Assembly (NCBI GenBank): GCA_937890745.1
Contig: CALADH010000067.1
Location: 1 to 10,302, forward strand
Direction of reading: 5' to 3'
Length of the DNA stretch: 10,302 bases
Source: Scybalocola_A sp900557175
Lineage (GTDB): Bacteria > Bacillota > Clostridia > Lachnospirales > Lachnospiraceae
The notes under the pieces are model-generated. The model made no database searches. It saw only the letters and a list, made by a program, of their open reading frames with translations, and had not been told where the DNA came from. The translations under genes and the position numbers were made by a program. Shown one piece after another: positions 1 to 7,118 of this stretch. Within the stretch, counting starts at the first letter, position 1. Every line of letters begins with the position of its first letter.

Positions 1-19
1 GCTTCCCGGAGGGCAGAAC

Positions 20-451
20 ATGAAATCCAAAACGCATATTATTATTTTACATATGAAAGAAATTATCTACACGCTTGTATTTGCCGTACTTGCCTTGCTT
101 CTCGTCATTCTGCTCATTTATATGTTCAGCCGGCAGACAGCCGAGGAGACAATGGCTGCAGTTCCCGAATATGAAGCCGGTGTTTACACTTCCTCAATTG
201 ACCTCGGCGATACATCTGTCGGCATCGAAGTTACAGTCACAAAGGACGGCATTGCAGATGCTGCACTCACAAAAATGGATGAAGCAACAGCACTCTCTTA
301 TCCGCTTCTTGAGACATGTATGAACGACATTTCACGACAGCTTAAAGAAAATGTACCACTGAATAAAATTACGTATTCATCCTCAAACCAATATACTGTA
401 TCGCTGCTTTTGGAGGCGATTAATAAGGCGCTGTCACAGGCTGCCCCGTAA
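20..451 (+). CDS. Small membrane-anchored protein with degenerate FMN-binding-like domain
   Basis: A 143-residue protein. After a short lysine-containing head, residues about 15-36 form one long hydrophobic segment, so it is probably a signal anchor with the rest outside the membrane. Residues about 52-140 resemble the FMN_bind fold: a strand pattern with a 'EVTVTKDGIADA' segment, then a C-terminal block 'ITYSSSNQYTVSLLLEAINKAL' split around residues 117-138 where family members carry the S/T-G-A-T-x-[ST] flavinylation motif before a terminal helix. Here that motif is replaced by SSSNQYT, so covalent FMN attachment is doubtful. The start is set by GGAGGG at 8-13, six bases before ATG; the ATG at 53 has no comparable site and would cut into the anchor. 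It converges on nadE. The family call is by eye and moderate; a plain hypothetical membrane protein is the alternative. Confidence 0.75.
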   Translation: MKSKTHIIILHMKEIIYTLVFAVLALLLVILLIYMFSRQTAEETMAAVPEYEAGVYTSSIDLGDTSVGIEVTVTKDGIADAALTKMDEATALSYPLLETCMNDISRQLKENVPLNKITYSSSNQYTVSLLLEAINKALSQAAP

Positions 452-469
452 AAATTAAGTGTATTGAAT

Positions 470-542
470 ATGCAAAAGGCATAGATATTTTGCTTTGGCG
501 GCTGAAAATGCCTCCTCCGTAAATTATCTATGCCTCTTGCAT
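470..542. repeat. Long imperfect inverted repeat between convergent genes
   Basis: Arms 470-487 and 525-542 pair over 18 bases around a 37-base loop. The only defect is A476 opposite C536, which becomes a U-G wobble in minus-strand RNA, so the fold is slightly better in transcripts running out of nadE. A run of seven T at 555-561 follows on the plus strand, but 12 bases after the stem, so it is not a textbook terminator. Placement between a plus gene and the end of nadE suggests transcription termination or 3'-end protection for both. Confidence 0.55.
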
Positions 543-588
543 TTCAGGTATCTATTTTTTTCGGGCAGTCTGCTGTCTCCCAGTCGTC

Positions 589-2517
589 CTATAATTGATA
601 CTGTTTTTCAATTTCATCCAGCTGCCGCATCCAAAGCTTTGATGAAGCATCACTTGGCATTCTCAAATCACCTCTCGGTGAAAGAGCGACTGAACCGACT
701 TTCGGGCCGTCCGGCAGACAGGAACGTTTAAACTGCTGTGCAAAGAAACGCCAGCAAAATGTTCTCAGCCATTTATAAATTGTTTTTTTGTCATAGATTC
801 CGTCAAAGGCAAGACAGGCAAGACGGAATATTTTTGACGGCGTGTAGCCGAATCTTAAAATATAATACATATAAAAATCATGCAGTTCGTAAGGGCCGAC
901 CAAATCCTCGGTCTTCTGAGCGATTTCGCCGTCCTTTGGCGGAATAAGTTCGGGGCTTACCGGCGTATCAAGAACATCATACAATGTCCTTGAAAGCGCT
1001 TCATCGCCGCACGTATCGGCCCAGTAGCGTACAAGATGACGCACTAACGTCTTTGGCACTGAAACATTAACGCCATACATGGACATATGATCCCCATTAT
1101 AAGTTGCCCATCCAAGTGCCAGCTCCGACATATCGCCGGTGCCGATAACCATGCCGTTGACCTTATTGGCAATATCCATCAGCACTTGCGTCCGCTCCCG
1201 CGCCTGTGCATTTTCATAGGTGACATCGTGAACATTGATATCATGGCCAATATCCTGAAAATGCTTCGTCACCGCCGCCCTTATATCAACTTCTTCAAGG
1301 GTGGCATCCAGCTTTTGAACCATCGTGCAGGCGTTATGATACGTCCGGTCTGTCGTACCGAAACACGGCATTGTCACCGCAATAATCTGATGTCTCGGAA
1401 TATTCAGCATATCAAAGGCTCTTGCCGTCACTAAAAGCGCCAGTGTGGAATCAAGTCCGCCGGAAATACCGACAACCGCGTACTTGCTGTTTGTATGGGC
1501 AAGACGTTTTTTAAGGCCATATGCCTGTATTGTCAAAATTTCCTCGCATCTTTCCTCGCGCTCATGCGCTCCGTGCGGTATAAAAGGCGTCGCATCAACA
1601 AAACGTTCCAGTTTTAAGTCTTCTTTCTTCATTGGAAAATATACTGTCCGGTATTTTGGATTTTCCTGCTGAATATAAGTTGTCATACGGCGGCGTTCAC
1701 TGATTAAATGTTCCAAATCCAAGTCGGCGGTCACAAGACCTGTTGTAAATCTTTCGGATGTCTTTAAAATATGTCCGTTTTCAGCAATCATATTCCTTCC
1801 GGCAAAAACAAGATCCGTTGTAGACTCTCCCTCACCGGCATCCGCATAAATATAACCGCTCACAAGACGGGCGGACTGACTGCTGACAAGCTGACGGCGG
1901 TAGCTGTCCTTCCCTGTCACCTCGTCGCTGGCTGAAAGATTTGCGATTACAAGGGCACCTGCTGCCGTATGCGCCGTACTCGGCGGCGCCGCCACCCACA
2001 GATCCTCACATATCTCAACTGCAAACTTAAATTCCGGCATGCTGTCCGCCTCAAAAAGCAGATTCATCCCAAAAGGGACTTCCTGCCCATGAAAGGAAAT
2101 TGTGATTGGCTCTAAAAAGCCTTCCGTAAAATACCGCTTCTCGTAAAATTCCGAGTAATTCGGAATATGCTTCTTTGGCACAAGCCCCAAAACACGGCCA
2201 TGGCTGACAACCGCCGCCGTATTATAAAGCTTGCCGCTGTTCATAAGCGGAAGTCCGACAACTGCCGTTACATCAAGAAGCTCTGACGCTTTCACAACTG
2301 CCAAAAGCGCTTCTTGGGCGCCGTCCAAAAGAAGATTTTGCAAAAACAACTCCCCGCATGTGTAGCCTGTAAGTCCAAGCTCCGGGAAAACAACAAGCTT
2401 TGCCCCCCGTCTGTCAGCTTCTTTCATTAATTTAATCGTCTCATTTGCGTTAAAAATACAATCAGCCACAGCTGCCTTTGGCGTCGCCGCGGCAACTCTT
2501 ATAAATCCGTCTTTCAT
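589..2517 (-). CDS. nadE: Glutamine-dependent NAD(+) synthetase
   Basis: This cytosolic enzyme amidates nicotinic acid adenine dinucleotide to NAD+, using ATP and ammonia released from glutamine, as the last step of NAD synthesis. It has 642 residues, typical of the two-domain form. Residues about 5-300 are a nitrilase-type glutaminase with the Glu-Lys-Cys triad readable as E46 (FPELGLTGY), K115 (VPKKHIPNY) and C170 (VEICEDLW). Residues about 325-642 are the synthetase, with the PP-loop S352-GGLD-S357, the TGDMSELALGW block near 460-470 and the C-terminal RSCLPDGPKVG stretch. ATG at 2515-2517 is preceded by GGAGG (plus-strand CCTCC 2529-2533), 11 bases away, in the 21-base gap after fbp. No terminator or promoter is seen in that gap, so co-transcription with fbp is likely. 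Nothing in the protein looks broken. Confidence 0.97.
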   Translation of the reverse strand: MKDGFIRVAAATPKAAVADCIFNANETIKLMKEADRRGAKLVVFPELGLTGYTCGELFLQNLLLDGAQEALLAVVKASELLDVTAVVGLPLMNSGKLYNTAAVVSHGRVLGLVPKKHIPNYSEFYEKRYFTEGFLEPITISFHGQEVPFGMNLLFEADSMPEFKFAVEICEDLWVAAPPSTAHTAAGALVIANLSASDEVTGKDSYRRQLVSSQSARLVSGYIYADAGEGESTTDLVFAGRNMIAENGHILKTSERFTTGLVTADLDLEHLISERRRMTTYIQQENPKYRTVYFPMKKEDLKLERFVDATPFIPHGAHEREERCEEILTIQAYGLKKRLAHTNSKYAVVGISGGLDSTLALLVTARAFDMLNIPRHQIIAVTMPCFGTTDRTYHNACTMVQKLDATLEEVDIRAAVTKHFQDIGHDINVHDVTYENAQARERTQVLMDIANKVNGMVIGTGDMSELALGWATYNGDHMSMYGVNVSVPKTLVRHLVRYWADTCGDEALSRTLYDVLDTPVSPELIPPKDGEIAQKTEDLVGPYELHDFYMYYILRFGYTPSKIFRLACLAFDGIYDKKTIYKWLRTFCWRFFAQQFKRSCLPDGPKVGSVALSPRGDLRMPSDASSKLWMRQLDEIEKQYQL

Positions 2518-2538
2518 AGAATATAATTCCTCCGAAAA

Positions 2539-4497
2539 TTAAGTTCTCTCTCTGATAATGCCCTGTCTGTATGCCTCAAGAAGCATTTCCAAATCTCCGA
2601 TGCTCTCTCTCATCGACTTTCCAACGTCGGTATCAGCCACCTTCTGACGGCGTTCAAATTCCTTAACCATCGTAAAGTCCGAACGTATATCAGTTTCGTC
2701 AGCCACAGACTTTTCAAAGCTTTCAAAAGGCTCATGTGTCACAAGGCGCAGACCATAGGAATTGTAGACAAGCGTGTAACCTGCAATCCCCGTCGTCGGC
2801 TGATATGCCTTTGAAAAGCCGCCGTCGATAATCATCAGCTTTCCGCCGCCCTTCACCGGATTTTCACCGGATTTTGATTTCACCGGCATATGTCCGTTAA
2901 TAACATGGGCTGTTTTTGGATCAAGACCAAATTCTTCTATAATCTTATCACATATTTCCTCTTTTTCAATGAGTTTATAATAAAAGTCCTTGCGTTCCTC
3001 CTGCAAAGAAGCATCCGATAAAAGATAACGCTCAAAGGTTGCCATCTTCGCCTTGCCGTACACAGGAGAATTTTCGCTGGACCATATGTACCACATAATA
3101 TCCTGCCCATAAGCTTTCTCCTCCGGGCAATTTTTCATATAGTAGCCTTTTCTCGCATAGGCTTCAAGAAAATCATAGAGCGCCCTGCCCTTATAAGAAG
3201 CGCCGTGAAGCGTCACACTTCTGAAGCTTCCGTCCTCATTAAAAGGGACACAGCCGTGAAAATAAAGATTATTATTATAGCAAAGATACAGACTGCCCGC
3301 CGAAAATAAAAACTTTGCATGACGCTGCAATTTTTCGCAATTAAGAAACGCCTTAATAAGCCTGTCCATCAAATCTTTTTCATCAGCACTTAAATCGTAC
3401 GGGTGATTCGGATCAATTGTCGGAAAATAACTGTCCTTTAGCGGATAATCCTTTCCGTCAATACATATTGTGCCATTCTCATAATTTATCTTATCCAGCA
3501 TCAGCCGTTTTTCCATCTTAAAATCAGGACGGCGCAAAATCACCTGACCTTCCAGCTTAAACTGGATGACGCTGATTGCCTTATGCATCTTCTTTTCAAT
3601 ATCCACATCAAGCTGGCTCACCTCATTCTGACGCTGCTTTACACCAAAAAGCTCACACTTATCAAGCTTATATGTATTTGAAGCAAACGTTACAAGCGGT
3701 ATCAGGTTAATGCCATAATCATCCTCAAGCGTATCCAAATTGCCATAGCGGGCACATATACGGATGACATTGGCGATGCATGCCGGATGTCCCGATGCCG
3801 CACCCATCCACAGCACATCATGGTTTCCCCACTGGATATCCACCGAATGATAATCCATCAGCTTGTCAAGAATAGCGACAGCCTTCGGTCCCCTGTCATA
3901 AATATCCCCCACAATATGCAGATGGTCGATAACAAGCCGCTGTATAAGCTCACACAGTGCAATAATAAACTCTCTCGCCCTGTCAATCCGTATAATTGTC
4001 GCAATAATTTCATTATAATAATCTTCCTTATCCGGAAAATCTTCCCGCTCATGAAGTAATTCTTCAATAATATAAGCAAAATCCGGCGGCAATGCTTTTC
4101 GCACCTTAGAACGTGTATATTTTGACGAAGCCCGCTTACACATGCGGATCAGGCGGTGAAGCGTAATGCGGTACCAGTCCGCAATATCTTCTTCCTGCTT
4201 TTCAATCAGCTCAAGCTTTGCCTCCGGATAATAAATAAGCGTTGCCAGCTGCTTTTTATCCTTCATACTTAAAGACGGTCCAAACTCCTCCTCAATCTTT
4301 ATCTTAATTGCGCCTGAACCATTCTTCAAAATATGCAGGAACCTGTCAGCCTCCCCATGCAGATCGCTGAGCACATGTTCCGTCCCTTTGGGCAGATTTA
4401 AAATCGCTTCAAGGTTAATAATTTCTGTTGACGCCGCAGCAATCGTCGGATAACGCTGCGCCAAAAGTTCAAGATACTTCATTGTCTTCTCATCCAT
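2539..4497 (-). CDS. fbp: Fructose-1,6-bisphosphatase, class III (firmicute type)
   Basis: It hydrolyses fructose 1,6-bisphosphate to fructose 6-phosphate in gluconeogenesis, in the cytosol. Its 652 residues match the usual size of the firmicute class III enzyme, which is unrelated to class I/II and belongs to the metallophosphoesterase superfamily. Metal-site motifs are in order: SDLHGE (D45, H47), GDIYDRG (197-203), GNHD (224-227), a conserved YFHG (H414) and NGHMP (534-538), followed by the glycine-rich IDGGFSKAYQ block near 557-566. ATG at 4495-4497 is preceded by AGGAG (plus-strand CTCCT 4504-4508) at 6 bases. The gene starts 16 bases after the methyltransferase stop and ends 21 bases before nadE. 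I see no strong promoter in the short gap, so transcription must come from inside or upstream of the methyltransferase gene. Confidence 0.97.
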   Translation of the reverse strand: MDEKTMKYLELLAQRYPTIAAASTEIINLEAILNLPKGTEHVLSDLHGEADRFLHILKNGSGAIKIKIEEEFGPSLSMKDKKQLATLIYYPEAKLELIEKQEEDIADWYRITLHRLIRMCKRASSKYTRSKVRKALPPDFAYIIEELLHEREDFPDKEDYYNEIIATIIRIDRAREFIIALCELIQRLVIDHLHIVGDIYDRGPKAVAILDKLMDYHSVDIQWGNHDVLWMGAASGHPACIANVIRICARYGNLDTLEDDYGINLIPLVTFASNTYKLDKCELFGVKQRQNEVSQLDVDIEKKMHKAISVIQFKLEGQVILRRPDFKMEKRLMLDKINYENGTICIDGKDYPLKDSYFPTIDPNHPYDLSADEKDLMDRLIKAFLNCEKLQRHAKFLFSAGSLYLCYNNNLYFHGCVPFNEDGSFRSVTLHGASYKGRALYDFLEAYARKGYYMKNCPEEKAYGQDIMWYIWSSENSPVYGKAKMATFERYLLSDASLQEERKDFYYKLIEKEEICDKIIEEFGLDPKTAHVINGHMPVKSKSGENPVKGGGKLMIIDGGFSKAYQPTTGIAGYTLVYNSYGLRLVTHEPFESFEKSVADETDIRSDFTMVKEFERRQKVADTDVGKSMRESIGDLEMLLEAYRQGIIRERT

Positions 4498-4513
4498 ACG
4501 CTTCTCCTTTTAA

Positions 4514-5734
4514 TTAAAAAGACATGACATTGTTTTTATTTTCTTTAGTACTTTCTAAAATATCATTAATCATCAAATCATATGCATCTATAACAAAAAG
4601 ATTATCCGGAGACTTTAATCCATGATGCGTATTTAAAAAATCTATATGCGTCCTTATTAAAAACATATAACTGCAATTTTTTGTTTTGCTGGATTTAATT
4701 AATTTGCCCATTGCTTCAGTTAATGTTTCCGTTTCCTTTTGTATTTTCACCGAAACAGGTCTGCCATCCACATATTCACTTAAAAATCCATCTATACCGC
4801 TATTTCTCTGAACCGGAGTTGCCTTTAAACTTTTCAATATATTCATCTGATATTCCGACAAATTTTTATAAGAACTCTTTCCGTTTTTTAATAAAAACGA
4901 TTCTGTTTTTATCATAGTATCCAGCCTTTTTCTTGCTAAACTCACTGCCTGTTCAGATTTATCAACACCAATATAGCGTCGATTCAACATCTTTGCCGCT
5001 ACAAGTGTTGTCCCCGATCCCATAAAAGGATCCAAAACTGTATCCCCCTCATCTGTCACAAGCTTAATAATTTGTTCCAATAATATAATCGGTTTTTGTG
5101 TTGGATATCCTACCCTTTCCTTTGCCTTTGGATTCAAATAAGGTATCTCCCAAACATCTGATAATGGCACACCTTTTTTGCTTTTTCCAACTACAGCCTG
5201 ACCATCTTTATCATATTTATAAACTGACTTTCCGTCTTTATTTCGCGCCCTTTCCTGAAGTATCTGATCAATATTTGTTGTGTCTGAATATTCTGTATAA
5301 ATTCTATTAAATTTAAAACCGGGACTTTTACTATAAAATAAAATCACCTGATGATTGTTCAAAAGTCCCTTTTTAGAATTTGACCATCGCTTATAATACC
5401 AAATAATTTCACTCTGAAAGTTTTCCATACCAAATATAGTATCCAGTAAAACTTTTAAATAATGTGATGCATTTCTATCGCAATGTACAAAAATACTTCC
5501 CGTCTCTTTTAAAATACGCCTGCATTCATATAATCGCTGTCGCATATAACCTAAATAATCATCCATACAATTCCATTTATCTGAAAAACTAAACTCTTGT
5601 TTACTATCGCGGGCAGAAAGTTTTTGAATTTCCTGTGTATAAAATGGTGGATCTAAATATATCAAATCCACTATAGATTCGTCCATTTCTCTCATTACAT
5701 TTAATGAATCTTCTAAATATATATTATTTTCCAA
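4514..5734 (-). CDS. Type II DNA methyltransferase (beta class, N6-adenine or N4-cytosine)
   Basis: An S-adenosylmethionine-dependent DNA methyltransferase of 406 residues, presumably protecting the sites cut by the adjacent endonuclease. Motif IV, DPPF (28-31), comes before motif X (YPTQKP, 210-215) and motif I (VLDPFMGSGTT, 233-243), the order of the beta class; residues about 120-205 between them should hold target recognition. The core ends near residue 275. A further 130 residues follow, with 'GIDGF' (313-317) and 'VSVKIQ' (327-332) resembling a degenerate restriction-endonuclease-like fold. The start is TTG at 5732-5734: the same frame has a TAA just upstream and no ATG until residue 14, and AAAGGAG (plus-strand 5745-5751) sits 10 bases before. 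That site lies in the last codons of the endonuclease gene, seven bases away, so the two are coupled. The gene is clearly more A+T rich than fbp and nadE. The target base cannot be settled from DPPF alone. Confidence 0.93.
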   Translation of the reverse strand: MENNIYLEDSLNVMREMDESIVDLIYLDPPFYTQEIQKLSARDSKQEFSFSDKWNCMDDYLGYMRQRLYECRRILKETGSIFVHCDRNASHYLKVLLDTIFGMENFQSEIIWYYKRWSNSKKGLLNNHQVILFYSKSPGFKFNRIYTEYSDTTNIDQILQERARNKDGKSVYKYDKDGQAVVGKSKKGVPLSDVWEIPYLNPKAKERVGYPTQKPIILLEQIIKLVTDEGDTVLDPFMGSGTTLVAAKMLNRRYIGVDKSEQAVSLARKRLDTMIKTESFLLKNGKSSYKNLSEYQMNILKSLKATPVQRNSGIDGFLSEYVDGRPVSVKIQKETETLTEAMGKLIKSSKTKNCSYMFLIRTHIDFLNTHHGLKSPDNLFVIDAYDLMINDILESTKENKNNVMSF

Positions 5735-5741
5735 CAGACCT

Positions 5742-6353
5742 CTACTCCTTTAATTCATTAAAAATCTTCTTCAAATCTATATTTGTTTCATTTTTCAAAT
5801 ACGCCCACGCTTCTTCGCCTGCATAGTATTCGCCGCCGATTTCCTCATATAATTTTTTAAGTTTTCTTTGGATTTTTACAGCCTGCTCTCTATTAGGTTC
5901 AAAAAACATGATTCTAATCGGAATATATCCCGCATCTCTGATAATCTGAACACGCTTTTGCTCTTTTTTTATATGATCGCCATCTGTCGTAGCATCTTTC
6001 CACTTTATTTCATATGCCTTTTTCCCTACTAAGCAATCTATTTCAACTGTCTTTGGACTTTTATCTATTGTATTAGGTAATTTTATTTTTTCTTTTGCCT
6101 CAGGAAAAGCATCTTTTAAACATTTAATAGCCAGTTCTTCCAATAATGATCCCGCATATTTATACAAAAAACGTCCTACATTTTGTTGATAATCAATTTG
6201 GTATCCTTCTTCACTGGTAAAACCTAATGCATTATAAACAATATAATGTGCATTATCATCTTCTTTCATTTCATTTTTCCGTTCTTTTATTTTTTTCTGT
6301 AAATCTTCTCTGTACCGCATCACAATTTCCAAAAACTTATCTTCATTTGACAT
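5742..6353 (-). CDS. Type II restriction endonuclease, ApaLI-like
   Basis: A 203-residue protein that probably cleaves the sequence methylated by the next gene. The PD-(D/E)xK nuclease core is readable: E104/D106 in VEIDCLVG, then E115-I-K117 in AYEIKW, nine residues after D106. The following WKDATTDGDHIKKE stretch and IPIRIMFFEPNREQA match my recollection of the ApaLI-like family, whose type member recognises GTGCAC. A helix around 66-80 with E72/E73 precedes the core, as often in such enzymes. ATG at 6351-6353 has a GAGGGG site 8 bases upstream. It is the first gene after a strong promoter, and the methyltransferase follows. Base use is A+T rich, which suggests acquisition by transfer. The nuclease fold is well supported; the ApaLI family label, and above all the exact recognition site, are inference from memory. 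Confidence 0.82.
   Translation of the reverse strand: MSNEDKFLEIVMRYREDLQKKIKERKNEMKEDDNAHYIVYNALGFTSEEGYQIDYQQNVGRFLYKYAGSLLEELAIKCLKDAFPEAKEKIKLPNTIDKSPKTVEIDCLVGKKAYEIKWKDATTDGDHIKKEQKRVQIIRDAGYIPIRIMFFEPNREQAVKIQRKLKKLYEEIGGEYYAGEEAWAYLKNETNIDLKKIFNELKE
5745..5751 (-). promoter_or_regulatory. Ribosome binding site fixing the TTG start of the methyltransferase
   Basis: AAAGGAG on the minus strand overlaps the last codons of the endonuclease and lies 10 bases from TTG at 5732-5734. A second, shorter match (AGAGG, 5739-5743) lies closer, at 4 bases. Either supports TTG initiation coupled to termination of the endonuclease reading frame. Confidence 0.65.
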
Positions 6354-6411
6354 ATTCTCATCCCCTCATACTATGATTCTGCGAACGTAAAACTCAAAAA
6401 CTTATGGGTTC

Positions 6412-6440
6412 ATTATACGACAAAAGCACGGAAGTGTTAA
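6412..6440 (-). promoter_or_regulatory. Sigma-A promoter of the restriction-modification operon
   Basis: On the minus strand, TTAACA (6435-6440) is separated by exactly 17 bases from a consensus TATAAT (6412-6417). Transcription would start near 6405, leaving about 50 bases before the endonuclease ATG. It lies just past the adenosyltransferase terminator, so it gives the restriction-modification genes independent expression. No controller-protein gene or clear operator repeat is seen beside it. Confidence 0.68.
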
Positions 6441-6460
6441 GCCACATTTAATCCTATGTC

Positions 6461-6488
6461 AAAAACCGCACCGGATATCCCGGTGCGG
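6461..6488 (-). terminator. Rho-independent terminator of the adenosyltransferase gene
   Basis: A perfect 9-bp stem, 6466-6474 with 6480-6488 (CCGCACCGG/CCGGTGCGG), encloses a 5-base loop and on the minus strand is followed by five T (6461-6465). It begins 15 bases after the adenosyltransferase stop. It insulates that gene from the restriction-modification promoter that follows. Confidence 0.9.
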
Positions 6489-6502
6489 CAGTGCTCCAAA
6501 CT

Positions 6503-7000
6503 TTATTTACTTTTATCCTTAATGACCTCAATTCTGGATATGTAATCAGCATAATCCTCCAGTTCTTTCGGAAGATTTCTGCCCGTCAAAATCATCTCTA
6601 TATAGTCCGGCTTCTTTTCTATCAATCCGATAATATCTTCCACCTTAATGATGTGATAATCCAAAAGCTCTAAAATCTCGTCCAAAATAAGCACATCACA
6701 CTCGCCGACAGACAGTACCTTGCGCGCAAAATTCATGGCATTTAAAATATTCTGATTTTCTTCCAGTTTCATCTGATCGTCAAGCTTTTCATAAACCTCA
6801 TCTGTTTCCTCAAAACGAAAAATCTTAAGCTCCGGCTCAAGACGGCGCACACAATCAAGACTGTCATTCATACAACCTTTAAGGAATTGAATCACATAAA
6901 CCGTCAGCCCGTCATTCATCTTCATAATCGCCCGCCCCATCGCCAGCGTCGATTTGCCGCGCGTCTCACCGCAGTATATTTTAACTAAACCTTTTTCCAA
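6503..7000 (-). CDS. cobO: Cob(I)yrinic acid a,c-diamide / cob(I)alamin adenosyltransferase, CobA/CobO/BtuR type
   Basis: It transfers the adenosyl group of ATP to the cobalt of reduced corrinoids, making the B12 coenzyme in the cytosol. The 165 residues show the family layout: Walker A GETRGKST (11-18), a VYVIQFLKG strand (34-42), Walker B DVLILDE (102-108) and the TGRNLPKEL block (139-147) before an ADYISRIEVIK tail. The P-loop departs from the usual GNGKGK(T/S)T, and the protein is at the short end of the family, lacking an N-terminal extension, so corrinoid substrate is inferred. The start is TTG at 6998-7000: an in-frame TAA (7001-7003) touches it, and GAGGTGG (plus-strand 7007-7013) lies 6 bases upstream; the next in-frame ATG, at residue 21, would destroy the P-loop. 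It is a single-gene transcript with its own terminator, with no other B12 genes nearby. Confidence 0.88.
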   Translation of the reverse strand: MEKGLVKIYCGETRGKSTLAMGRAIMKMNDGLTVYVIQFLKGCMNDSLDCVRRLEPELKIFRFEETDEVYEKLDDQMKLEENQNILNAMNFARKVLSVGECDVLILDEILELLDYHIIKVEDIIGLIEKKPDYIEMILTGRNLPKELEDYADYISRIEVIKDKSK

Positions 7001-7006
7001 TTATAT

Positions 7007-7013
7007 CCACCTC
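7007..7013 (-). promoter_or_regulatory. Ribosome binding site fixing the TTG start of the adenosyltransferase
   Basis: GAGGTGG on the minus strand lies six bases from TTG at 6998-7000. With the in-frame TAA directly before that TTG, this leaves no upstream start available. Confidence 0.75.
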
Positions 7014-7059
7014 AACATGGTACCTTTCTTTCATAAGATGATTGAATACTATTATTTAA

Positions 7060-7088
7060 TAAATACCATATTTCCCATATAACGTCAA
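7060..7088 (-). promoter_or_regulatory. Possible promoter of the adenosyltransferase gene
   Basis: On the minus strand TTGACG (7083-7088) precedes TATTTA (7060-7065) at 17 bases. The -35 is good but the -10 matches only three of six consensus bases, though it sits in very A+T rich DNA. It begins 30 bases past the SSB-like gene's stop. No riboswitch-sized leader fits in the gap, so cobalamin riboswitch control is not suggested here. Confidence 0.35.
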
Positions 7089-7118
7089 TACTTTAGGCAA
7101 TAATTCTGACCTCTGCCA

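Noticed and set aside
1087..1434. Long open frames opposite nadE, fbp and typA
   Set aside because: They are antisense or frame-shifted shadows of well-supported genes, with no ribosome binding sites or domains.
6455..6460. Consensus TTGACA on the minus strand near the adenosyltransferase terminator
   Set aside because: It is 39 bases from the TATAAT at 6412-6417, and at 17 bases it faces only a poor -10 (TAACAC). TTAACA at 6435-6440 fits far better.
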